The notes under the pieces were generated by a model, which searched no databases, was not told the DNA's origin, and saw only the letters and a program-made list of their open reading frames with translations. A program made the position numbers and the translations under genes. A DNA stretch of 64,000 bases from Arthrobacter oryzae (GTDB lineage: Bacteria > Actinomycetota > Actinomycetes > Actinomycetales > Micrococcaceae): contig NZ_JAUSSM010000017.1 of assembly GCF_030812315.1 (NCBI RefSeq), forward strand, positions 1-64,000, written 5' to 3'. Every line of letters starts with the position of its first letter. Within the stretch, counting starts at the first letter, position 1. Of this stretch, positions 52,373 through 59,630 are shown in pieces.

Positions 52373-52404
52373 AATGTACATCCAGTATGCGTAATGTATA
52401 CATT
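52373..52404. promoter_or_regulatory. GntR-type operator pair between DUF2848 and MHS genes
   Basis: AATGTATACATT (52393-52404) is a perfect 12-base palindrome, and AATGTACATC (52373-52382) is a related half. The TGTATACA core recurs at 54518-54525 at the start of the local GntR gene. Confidence 0.65.
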
Positions 52405-52455
52405 TAACGCCAGCGTGACAGGCGTCACTATATAAATCTCGTGGAGGACAACACC

Positions 52456-53847
52456 ATGGCAAACGTCCCAGCCCCGGCGTCCGGCGCAACGCCGGGTCCG
52501 CATAAGCCGATTCACCCCAAAGGCCTGTACAAGGCCTTCGCAGCCAGCCTCACTGGCACCGCGCTCGAGTGGTACGACTTCGCCGTCTACTCGGCGGCGG
52601 CCGCCGTCGTATTTCCCGTCGTCTTCTTCCCGACGTCCGATCCCCTGACGGGCACCATCCTGGCCTTCTCCACCTATGCGGTGGGCTACGTGTCCCGGCC
52701 GGTCGGCGGCATCATCTTCGGCCGGCTCGGCGACCGGATCGGCCGCAAGAAGGTCCTTGTAGCAACCCTGATGATCATCGGTGTGGCCACCGTGCTGATC
52801 GGTGTGCTGCCGGGTTACGCGACCATCGGCATCGCCGCCCCCATCATCCTGGTCCTGCTGCGCTTCGCCCAGGGCGTGGGCGTGGGCGGCGAATGGGGCG
52901 GGGCCGTCCTGCTCTCCAGCGAATACGGCGATCCCCACCGGCGCGGCTTCTGGGCGTCCGCGGCCCAGGTGGGCCCGCCCGCGGGCAACCTGATGGCAAA
53001 CGGCGCCCTGGCGGTCCTCACGCTGGCCCTGACCGAGGAACAGTTCCTCTCCTTCGGCTGGCGCATCGCCTTCCTCGTCTCCGCCCTTCTGGTTGCATTC
53101 GGCCTCTGGATCAGGCTGAGGCTGGAAGACACCCCCGTCTTCAAGGCCATCCAGGCCCACGGCGAGCAGCCCCACGCCCCCATCTACGAGGTCTTCCGCA
53201 GGGAACTCCGCCCGCTGATCGCCGCAATCCTGTGCCGCGTGGGCCCGGATGTGCTGTATGCGCTGTTCACGGTCTTTACCCTCACGTACGGCATCCAGGT
53301 CCTTGGCTACGAACGCAACCAGGTGCTCACCGCCGTCCTGGTGGGCTCCGCATTCCAGCTCTTCATGATCCCGCTGGCCGGCGCCGTATCCGACCGCTTC
53401 AACCGCCGCCTGGTTTACGGGGTCGGCGCTGTGGTGGGAGCGGTGTGGACGTTCATCTTCTTCGGCATCCTGGGCGGAAACAACGAGCCGATGCTCGTCA
53501 TTGGCATCGTCCTGGGCCTCATGGCCCACTCCTTCATGTACGGCCCCCAGGCCGCCTTCATCGTGGAACAGTTCTCCCCCCGGCTCCGCTCCACCGGCAG
53601 CTCGCTGGCCTACACGTTCGCCGGCGTGATCGGCGGCGCCATCGCCCCGCTGATGTTCACGCTTCTCCTGTCCCAGTTCGGCACCTGGATCCCGGTGGCC
53701 ATCTACGTTGCCGTAGCCGCGGCCGTCACCTTAGTGGGACTGGCCCTCGGCCGGGACAACGACACCGTGGAGGACGCGGACTACCGCCTGCTGCTGGAAG
53801 GAGCCGGCGTGGCAGCCCAGCCGTCCGGCTCCATCGATTCCAAGTGA
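52456..53847 (+). CDS. MFS transporter, MHS family
   Basis: 463 residues from the ATG at 52456 with GGAGGAC upstream. MHS features are TALEWYDFAVYSAAAAVVF near the start, GRLGDRIGRKK after segment 2, and GVGVGGEWGGAVLLSSEY. Twelve membrane segments. Divergent from the DUF2848 gene over TGTATACA-type operators, so it probably imports the inducing compound of this island. Confidence 0.88.
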   Translation: MANVPAPASGATPGPHKPIHPKGLYKAFAASLTGTALEWYDFAVYSAAAAVVFPVVFFPTSDPLTGTILAFSTYAVGYVSRPVGGIIFGRLGDRIGRKKVLVATLMIIGVATVLIGVLPGYATIGIAAPIILVLLRFAQGVGVGGEWGGAVLLSSEYGDPHRRGFWASAAQVGPPAGNLMANGALAVLTLALTEEQFLSFGWRIAFLVSALLVAFGLWIRLRLEDTPVFKAIQAHGEQPHAPIYEVFRRELRPLIAAILCRVGPDVLYALFTVFTLTYGIQVLGYERNQVLTAVLVGSAFQLFMIPLAGAVSDRFNRRLVYGVGAVVGAVWTFIFFGILGGNNEPMLVIGIVLGLMAHSFMYGPQAAFIVEQFSPRLRSTGSSLAYTFAGVIGGAIAPLMFTLLLSQFGTWIPVAIYVAVAAAVTLVGLALGRDNDTVEDADYRLLLEGAGVAAQPSGSIDSK

Positions 53848-53854
53848 CAGGCGC

Positions 53855-54511
53855 TTAGGTGCGGAGCAGGATGTCCCGGGTTACAGCCAGGTGATGGTCA
53901 ATGGCTTCCTGCGCCTTAACGGCGTCGCCGGACATCAGGGCATCGAGGATGTCCTGGTGTTCGGCGCACACCTGCCCACGCCGGCCGCCTGTGCGAAACA
54001 GGGCGGAGACGCCCACCAGAATCTGCCGGACGTGGAGCTTGCTGTAGGTGCGGGAGATGAGCTCGTTGCCGGCAGCGTCAATCAGCTGCTGGTGGAAGAG
54101 GGTGTCCAGCCGGATGAACTCCTGAGCAGCCTCCGCATTCATCTGCTCGGGAAGCTGTGCCTGCTGGTCCAGGGTGTCCTGCATGGTCTGCGCCGGCACC
54201 CGGCTGTGTTCAATCACCAGGCGGGCTGCATGGCTTTCCAGCACACCCCGCAGCTCCATCAGCTCCGACATTTCACGGCCTGTCACGGGTGGAACATAGG
54301 CTCCGCGCTGCGGGATCAGTTCCACCAGGCCGTCGGAGACAAGCAGCAGGAGCGCCTCCCGGACCGGGGTGCGCGAGACGCCGATCTCGGCGGCCAGCTC
54401 CTGCTCGTTGAGGAACTTCCCCTGCACCTCCGGGTCTATCAGGATGTTTTCCCGCAGGTACGCGTACGCCTTCTCGCGGCCGGACGCCGCCGTCCCCGAA
54501 CTTTTTCGCAT
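53855..54511 (-). CDS. GntR-family regulator (FCD subfamily) of the DUF2848/nitrilase island
   Basis: 218 residues. The winged helix-turn-helix is at about 36-66 (NEQELAAEIGVSRTPVREAL), and the FCD domain has metal ligands in FIRLDTLFHQQLI, EHQDIL and IDHHLA. The ATG at 54511 abuts the palindromic region shared with the divergent nitrilase gene and has no ribosome site, which suggests a leaderless transcript with the operator over its start. Convergent to the transporter gene, 7 bases apart. Confidence 0.88.
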   Translation of the reverse strand: MRKSSGTAASGREKAYAYLRENILIDPEVQGKFLNEQELAAEIGVSRTPVREALLLLVSDGLVELIPQRGAYVPPVTGREMSELMELRGVLESHAARLVIEHSRVPAQTMQDTLDQQAQLPEQMNAEAAQEFIRLDTLFHQQLIDAAGNELISRTYSKLHVRQILVGVSALFRTGGRRGQVCAEHQDILDALMSGDAVKAQEAIDHHLAVTRDILLRT

Positions 54512-54525
54512 ACATTATGTATACA
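54511..54525. promoter_or_regulatory. overlapping palindromes, GntR operator
   Basis: TACAT-T-ATGTA (54511-54521) overlaps TGTATACA (54518-54525) between the divergent GntR and nitrilase genes. The TGTATACA core matches the operator at 52393, linking the two promoters to one regulator. Confidence 0.6.
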
Positions 54526-54543
54526 ACAGTCTGGAGCAATTTC

Positions 54544-55338
54544 ATGCGTTTAGCAGTGGCCCAAATCATCACCGGAGCCGATCCAGCCGCAAACCTGGAG
54601 CTGATTCGAGAATACGCCACGCGGGCCAAAGCCGCCGGAGCCGAGCTGGTGGTGTTCCCGGAGGCGGCGATGCGCGCCTTCGGCAATAGCCTGGCGGATG
54701 TCGCCGAGCCGCTGGACGGGCCGTGGGCATCCGCTGTCCGCGGCATCGCCCAAGAGCTGGACATCGCCGTCGTCGCGGGCATGTTCACCCCCGGCGACGG
54801 CGGCCGCGTGCGGAACACCCTGCTGGTCACCGGCCCTGGCATCGACACCTCCTACGACAAGATCCACCTCTTTGATGCGTTCGGTTTCGCCGAGTCCGAT
54901 TCCGTGGACGCCGGCACCTCGCCGGTGACCTTTGAACTCAACGGCACGGTGATCGGCCTCGCGACCTGCTACGACGTGCGCTTCCCCGCGCTTTTCACGG
55001 CCAACGCCCGTGCCGGCGCCCAGGTCAACATCGTCTGTGCATCCTGGGGCGCCGGCGAAGGAAAGGCAGAGCAATGGGACCTGCTGGTCCGCGCCCGCGC
55101 CGTGGACAGCACCACATTCGTGGTGGCCTGCGGGCAAGGCGATCCCGCCAGCATCGGCCTGCCGTCCGCCGGCGCCGCGCCCACCGGGATCGGCCACAGC
55201 GCCGTGGTGTCCCCGCTGGGCTCCCCGCTGGTCACGTTGGGTGCCGAGCCCGAGCTGGCCGTGGTCGACATCGATCCGGCGGCCATCACCGACGTCCGCG
55301 GAAAATTGCCGGTGCTCGCGAACGCGCGGACTTTCTAG
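54544..55338 (+). CDS. nitrilase-superfamily amidase (carbon-nitrogen hydrolase)
   Basis: 264 residues from the ATG at 54544 (GGAG seven bases upstream). The catalytic triad is Glu40 (VVFPEAAMRA), Lys106 (YDKIHLFDAF) and Cys142 (ATCYDVRFPAL). It belongs to the NitFhit/omega-amidase-like group that hydrolyses small amides or deaminated glutathione. Divergent from the GntR regulator. The stop codon lies in a 14-bp tandem repeat. Confidence 0.9.
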   Translation: MRLAVAQIITGADPAANLELIREYATRAKAAGAELVVFPEAAMRAFGNSLADVAEPLDGPWASAVRGIAQELDIAVVAGMFTPGDGGRVRNTLLVTGPGIDTSYDKIHLFDAFGFAESDSVDAGTSPVTFELNGTVIGLATCYDVRFPALFTANARAGAQVNIVCASWGAGEGKAEQWDLLVRARAVDSTTFVVACGQGDPASIGLPSAGAAPTGIGHSAVVSPLGSPLVTLGAEPELAVVDIDPAAITDVRGKLPVLANARTF

Positions 55339-55364
55339 TCCGGACTTTCTAGTCCGGACTTTCT
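55327..55364. repeat. 14-bp tandem repeat across the nitrilase stop codon
   Basis: CGGACTTTCTAGTC occurs twice in full (55327-55340 and 55341-55354) and once in part (55355-55364). The first copy contains the gene's TAG stop, so duplication added only untranslated copies. Confidence 0.85.
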
Positions 55365-55385
55365 GGCGCACCACGCAGGTACAGG

Positions 55386-55424
55386 AGCGGACGACGGCGG
55401 GACCTCCCGCCGTCGTCCGCTTTC
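55386..55424. terminator. terminator hairpin, copy E of the repeated family
   Basis: AGCGGACGACGGCGGGA and TCCCGCCGTCGTCCGCT (17 perfect pairs, loop CC), followed by TTTCC. It ends the nitrilase gene and differs from copy C only in the loop. Confidence 0.85.
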
Positions 55425-55433
55425 CTGGGTCGG

Positions 55434-55463
55434 GATTGGACAGCGATTGGACGGTGATTGGAC
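55434..55463 (+). promoter_or_regulatory. three GATTGGAC repeats at 11-bp spacing
   Basis: GATTGGAC occurs at 55434, 55445 and 55456, exactly one helical turn apart, 32-61 bases before the IclR start. The third copy supplies a possible -35 (TTGGAC). Arrays like this suit cooperative regulator binding on one face of the DNA. Confidence 0.6.
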
Positions 55464-55487
55464 CGGGGTGCAGCCACCGTCTAGCGT
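55458..55487 (+). promoter_or_regulatory. candidate promoter of the iclR-type gene
   Basis: TTGGAC (55458-55463) and TAGCGT (55482-55487) are separated by 18 bases. Transcription would begin at or next to the ATG at 55495, giving a leaderless message. No ribosome site is present. Confidence 0.4.
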
Positions 55488-55494
55488 GAGTCCT

Positions 55495-56286
55495 ATGTCG
55501 CTTCCCGAGTCCTCAGCGAAGTCCAACAGCAACACTTTGCTGGTCCTCGCAAAAATCTCATCCATCCTGGACGCCTTCTCGCTGTCCCGGCCGGTGCTCT
55601 CGCTGTCCGACATCCGCGAAGCCACCGGAATGCCCAACTCCACGGTCCAGCGCCTGGTCACCAACCTGACGTCCCAGGGCTTCCTGGACCGGGAGGAAGA
55701 CGCCTACCGCATCGGGATGCGGATGGCATTTTGGGCAGCACCGGCCACCCGCGGAATGGAAGTCCTGGATGTGCTCAGCCCCGCGCTCAAGGCACTTCGG
55801 GACACCACAGGCGAGACCACGTGCTTCTTCAAGGCAGAGCAGCACTACCGCGTGTGCGTGGCAATCGCAGAGACCCGGCACGCGCTTCGCCGCGAAATGC
55901 ATCTGGGCAAGCTCCTCCCGCTCCACGCCGGTTCCGCCGGCCGGGTGCTCCTGGCCTGGGATGAGGACCTCATGGACGCCGTTCTTCGCGATCCTTTGGA
56001 ATCGATCACCGAATCCACGATTACCAGTTCCGAGGATCTGGTAACCGCAGTGAAAACGACCCGGAGAGACGGGTTTGCCATCACCGTTGGCGAGCGGGAA
56101 GACGGCGCCTCGGGTCTTTCTGCACCCGTTTTCGACTCGGCGGCCGGTTTGGTCGGGGCGCTGACCATCAGCGGACCTACCCTGCGAATGCCGCTGGAAA
56201 CCTGCGAGGCCTGGGTGGAACCGCTTCTGGCAACAGCCGAGCATATGACCCGCTTGATCGGCGGCCGGTTCCCTGGCGAGGTGTAG
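55495..56286 (+). CDS. IclR-family regulator
   Basis: 263 residues from the ATG at 55495. The winged helix-turn-helix at about 20-80 (LSLSDIREATGMPNSTVQRLV) and the GAF-like effector domain at about 95-255 (LPLHAGSAGRVLLAW is the usual IclR core) are complete. It is convergent with the 2-hydroxyacid dehydrogenase at the end of the CoA-transferase operon. It may control that operon or the upstream island; the repeats before it suggest autoregulation. Confidence 0.88.
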   Translation: MSLPESSAKSNSNTLLVLAKISSILDAFSLSRPVLSLSDIREATGMPNSTVQRLVTNLTSQGFLDREEDAYRIGMRMAFWAAPATRGMEVLDVLSPALKALRDTTGETTCFFKAEQHYRVCVAIAETRHALRREMHLGKLLPLHAGSAGRVLLAWDEDLMDAVLRDPLESITESTITSSEDLVTAVKTTRRDGFAITVGEREDGASGLSAPVFDSAAGLVGALTISGPTLRMPLETCEAWVEPLLATAEHMTRLIGGRFPGEV

Positions 56287-56311
56287 CACCGCCAGGAAAC
56301 CGCCACGCTAC

Positions 56312-56335
56312 CCGGACCGTTCATAACGGAACCGG
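56312..56335. terminator. weak hairpin between convergent genes
   Basis: CCGTT-CAT-AACGG with outer CCGG/CCGG pairing lies between the IclR and 2-hydroxyacid dehydrogenase gene ends. It may terminate both. No T tract. Confidence 0.35.
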
Positions 56336-56343
56336 CAAACGCC

Positions 56344-57336
56344 CTACAGGGACATGGTCGGGGGGTTGACTGCGTGTGGCGGCACACGCCCTTCGGCAAT
56401 GGCCACTGCATTCAGCGCGCTCAGCCGGGCCATTTCGCTCCGGACGGGCACCGTGGCGCTGCCCAGGTGCGGCAACAGAACCGTATTGGGCAGCCCGGCC
56501 AGGCCGGGCGCCAGCCTGGGTTCGTCCTCGAAGACGTCCAGCCCGGCGCCGGCGATGACGCCGCCCCGCAGCGCATCCACGAGTGCTGCCTCGTGCACTA
56601 TCGGCCCGCGGGCGGTGTTGATCAGGATGGCGTCAGGCTTCATGCGGCGCAGCACGTCCGCGTCCACCAGGTGCCGGGTCTGGTCGTTCAGCGGAACGTG
56701 CACGGACAGGAAGTCGCTCCGCTCCACGAGTTCCGCCCATGGCACCTGACGGACTTTGCCCGCGAACTCGCCGAGTTCCTCGTCGCTGACGTGACGGTCG
56801 CCCGGCGGCCGCGGTGAGAAGATCACCTCCATGCCGAAGCCCAGGGCACGCCTTGCCGTAGCGCGGGCGATCCTGCCGAACCCGGCAAGGCCCAGCACGG
56901 CACCGGACACGTCGCGGCCCAGGAGGAGCTCGGGTTCCCAGCCGTGGAATTTGCCGGCGCGCACAAACCGGTCTGCTTCCACCACACGCCGGGCGGTGCC
57001 GAGGATCAGCAGCATGGCGATGTCCGCCGTGGCGTCCGTCAGGACTCCGGGGGTGTTGCCCACGATGATTCCGTGGCGGGTGGCGGCGTCCACGTCGATG
57101 TTGTTGTACCCGACGGCATAGTTGGACACGCCCCGCAGGCGGGCACCGGCCAGGAGCGGCGCGTCGATCAGGTCCCGCAGCTGTGTGAGGACGACGTCGA
57201 AATCGCCTGAAGCGCACAGGGCGGCCAGCGTCCCGTAGTCGGGAGGCTCGGGCAGCACGGTGACCTGTCCGGCGTCGCCCAGCAGTTGAAGCCCGGGATC
57301 AGGGATAGCAGTGGTCACCAGGAAATGGTTCCCCAT
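56344..57336 (-). CDS. D-2-hydroxyacid dehydrogenase (glyoxylate/hydroxypyruvate reductase-like)
   Basis: 330 residues. Substrate domain, then the NAD(P)-binding motif GLAGFGRIARATARRA. Catalytic Arg is in NTARGPIVHE, Glu in FEDEPRLAPG and His in LLPHLGSAT. The phosphate-binding region FSPRPPGDR has Arg residues that could favour NADPH. It starts 2 bases after the lyase stop with GGGAGG upstream, as the fourth gene of the operon. It would reduce a 2-oxo acid, possibly the product of the neighbouring lyase. Confidence 0.9.
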   Translation of the reverse strand: MGNHFLVTTAIPDPGLQLLGDAGQVTVLPEPPDYGTLAALCASGDFDVVLTQLRDLIDAPLLAGARLRGVSNYAVGYNNIDVDAATRHGIIVGNTPGVLTDATADIAMLLILGTARRVVEADRFVRAGKFHGWEPELLLGRDVSGAVLGLAGFGRIARATARRALGFGMEVIFSPRPPGDRHVSDEELGEFAGKVRQVPWAELVERSDFLSVHVPLNDQTRHLVDADVLRRMKPDAILINTARGPIVHEAALVDALRGGVIAGAGLDVFEDEPRLAPGLAGLPNTVLLPHLGSATVPVRSEMARLSALNAVAIAEGRVPPHAVNPPTMSL

Positions 57337-57338
57337 GT

Positions 57339-58337
57339 TCAGTTGCCTCCCGTACCGGAGGGCTCAGCCGCGCTGTCCGGCCGGATGACCCAGTCGAAGG
57401 CCGCCGCCTTGGAACGGGCGCCCTGGGCCGCCTTCGAACGGTTGGGTTCGCCCAGTTCCGCGAGCAGCTTCTCCGACAGGACTACGAGGTCCGCGAACCT
57501 TTCTGTTGTCAGCCAGCCGGGACGCGTGGCGAAAAGTATATCTTCGCTCGACGTGTTGCCGCTCGCCCCCGGGGCAAAGGGGCAGCCGCCCAGTCCGCCC
57601 AAAGCTCCGTCCACCATGGCGGCGCCGGCCTGGATGGCGGCGAGGGTGTTGGCCACGCCGAGGCCCCAGGTGTCGTGGCCGTGATAGACGATCCTCCGTG
57701 CGGGGGACTCTTCCCGGACCCGGGCAATCAAGCCGGAGACCTGGGCGGGGATGGCCTGGCCCAGGGTGTCGCACAGGACGATGTCCGTGGTGCCCTCGGC
57801 GCGCGGGTCATTGGCGATGGACAGCACGCGTTCCTCGGGCACGTAACCTTCGAAGGGGCACGTGAACGATGTCGCGATGCAAAGCTGGATCTGGCCGTTG
57901 ACGGCACGGGCGTACTCCACCGCCTGCGGCAGTGCGGCCAGGCTTTCGTCTGTGGTGCGGCCGATATTCGCCTTGTTGTGCGAGTCCGATGCCGAGAGGC
58001 AGTATTGGAAGTTCCGTGCCCCGGCGGCGGCCGCCTTGGCCACGTGGCCGGGGGTGGCCACCCAGATCCAGCACTTGTCCAGTTCCTCAGGAGTGAGGGC
58101 CTGGACCACTTCCAGCGTGTTGGCCATGGTGGGGACGAGGTCCGCCCGGGCCATGGAGCCCAACTCGATGGCCGGCACGCCCAGGCGCAGCAGCTCCCGG
58201 ACCGTCTCGAGTTTCTGGTCCGTGGAAAGGAGCTTGCCGGTGAGCTGGAGTCCGTCACGCAGGGTGACGTCCCGCAGAATGGCATTGCCCAATGCGGCGG
58301 CAGGAGCGAAGTCGCTGCGGCTTGAAGGTTGTGTCAT
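57339..58337 (-). CDS. HMG-CoA-lyase-like enzyme
   Basis: 332 residues of the HMGL-like TIM-barrel family. RDVTLRDGLQ (Asp28), YHGHDTWGLG (His219, His221) and the cysteine loop GGLGGCPFAPGASGN (Cys252) are the metal and catalytic features of 3-hydroxy-3-methylglutaryl-CoA lyase. It splits a 3-hydroxyacyl-CoA into acetyl-CoA and an oxo compound. It overlaps the CoA-transferase gene by 4 bases. True HMG-CoA lyase of leucine breakdown would normally sit with isovaleryl-CoA genes, so a different 3-hydroxy-acid substrate is likely. Confidence 0.88.
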   Translation of the reverse strand: MTQPSSRSDFAPAAALGNAILRDVTLRDGLQLTGKLLSTDQKLETVRELLRLGVPAIELGSMARADLVPTMANTLEVVQALTPEELDKCWIWVATPGHVAKAAAAGARNFQYCLSASDSHNKANIGRTTDESLAALPQAVEYARAVNGQIQLCIATSFTCPFEGYVPEERVLSIANDPRAEGTTDIVLCDTLGQAIPAQVSGLIARVREESPARRIVYHGHDTWGLGVANTLAAIQAGAAMVDGALGGLGGCPFAPGASGNTSSEDILFATRPGWLTTERFADLVVLSEKLLAELGEPNRSKAAQGARSKAAAFDWVIRPDSAAEPSGTGGN

Positions 58338-59584
58338 GGCTGAAGTGCCTCCTCGCGGCCCGATGCCGCACTGATTTCTGCGTTGTCCATCCCTAGAAGC
58401 CCGACGAGGATTTCTGTTGTGTTCTCGCCCAGGTCCGGGCCGAGGTTCCGGATGGGGAGCGACTGCTCACCAATCACCGGAACAATGCCGGGGAAACCCA
58501 CGCCGGCCAGGGTTTCCTCCCCGGTGGAGACATCGAATTTTTGGATCATGTTGCGGGCGGCGTACTGGCTGTCGCTGCTGATGTCCGCCGCCGTGTAGAT
58601 GGGTCCGGCGGGGACGCCGGCGGCGTCGAGGGCCTCGAGCGCCTGTGCAGAGTCCAGCTCTCCCGTCCAAGCACCGATTGCCTGGTCAAGCTCTTCGCGG
58701 CGGGCCCAGCGGCCGGCGTTGCTTTGCAGGGCCGGGTCGGCGGCCAGGTCCGGGCGCCCGATGGTCTCCATGTACCTCTGGAAAATGGAATCCCCGTTGC
58801 CTGCCACCACGATGCTCGCACCGTCCTTGCAGAAGTAGGCGTTTGACGGGGCGATTCCATCCATCCGGCCTCCCACGCGCTGCCGGTCGACGCCATAGGC
58901 CTGGTAGTCGGGAATGAGGGATTCCATCATGGAGAACATGGCCTCGTTCAGCGCGACGTCGATGATCCGCTCGGTGAGCGGCACCGCACCACCGGCGTCC
59001 CGCCGTCGTGCGTCCCTCTGGTAGAGGCTCATCATGGAACCGAACGCGGCATACAGCCCGGCAATTGAGTCACCGATCGATACCCCGACACGGACGGGTG
59101 GGCGGTCGGGGTCACCCACGAGGTTGCGGAACCCGCCGTACGCTTCGGCCACGGCGGCGAAGCCGGGGCGCGCGGACAGCGGGCCGGTCTGCCCGAAGGC
59201 GGAGATCCGGGTGATGATCAGTTCCGGGTTGGCTTCGTTGAGCACGTCGGGGCCAAGCCCCCATTTTTCCAATGTCCCCGGCCGGAAGTTTTCCAGCAGG
59301 ATGTCCGATTTCGCGGCAAGCTTGAGTACTGCCTGCTTCCCGGCTTCGGTGCGAAGATCCAGGACCACAGACTTCTTGTTCCGGTTAATGGTGCGGTACA
59401 GCATGGACGTATCGCCCTTGTGCAGGCGCCAGTTGCGCAGCTCATCGCCGGTTCCCGGCCGCTCCACCTTGATGACCTCTGCGCCGAAGTCGGCAAGCAT
59501 CCTCCCTGCCGTGGGCGCGGCGATGTAGTTTCCAAGTTCGAGGACGCGGACGCCCTCAAGCGGCGCGATGCGTGTCTGTGTCAT
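58334..59584 (-). CDS. class III CoA-transferase, CaiB/BaiF family
   Basis: 416 residues. The opening RVLELGNYIAAPTAGRMLADFGAEVIKVERP, here with NKKSVVLDLRTEAG, is typical. The catalytic aspartate is Asp172 (VSIGDSIAGLYAA). It transfers CoA between carboxylic acids. Second gene after the GntP permease and overlapping the lyase gene, so it probably activates the acid imported by the permease for the lyase. AAGGAAA precedes the ATG. Confidence 0.92.
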   Translation of the reverse strand: MTQTRIAPLEGVRVLELGNYIAAPTAGRMLADFGAEVIKVERPGTGDELRNWRLHKGDTSMLYRTINRNKKSVVLDLRTEAGKQAVLKLAAKSDILLENFRPGTLEKWGLGPDVLNEANPELIITRISAFGQTGPLSARPGFAAVAEAYGGFRNLVGDPDRPPVRVGVSIGDSIAGLYAAFGSMMSLYQRDARRRDAGGAVPLTERIIDVALNEAMFSMMESLIPDYQAYGVDRQRVGGRMDGIAPSNAYFCKDGASIVVAGNGDSIFQRYMETIGRPDLAADPALQSNAGRWARREELDQAIGAWTGELDSAQALEALDAAGVPAGPIYTAADISSDSQYAARNMIQKFDVSTGEETLAGVGFPGIVPVIGEQSLPIRNLGPDLGENTTEILVGLLGMDNAEISAASGREEALQP

Positions 59585-59630
59585 CGGGTTTCCTTTTTTC
59601 GTAGCGTACTTCTTGTGGGGCGGCGTTCGG

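Noticed and set aside
43141..55424. Repeated hairpins considered as a CRISPR-like array
   Set aside because: The copies are palindromic, kilobases apart and placed at gene ends, with no regular spacers or cas genes.
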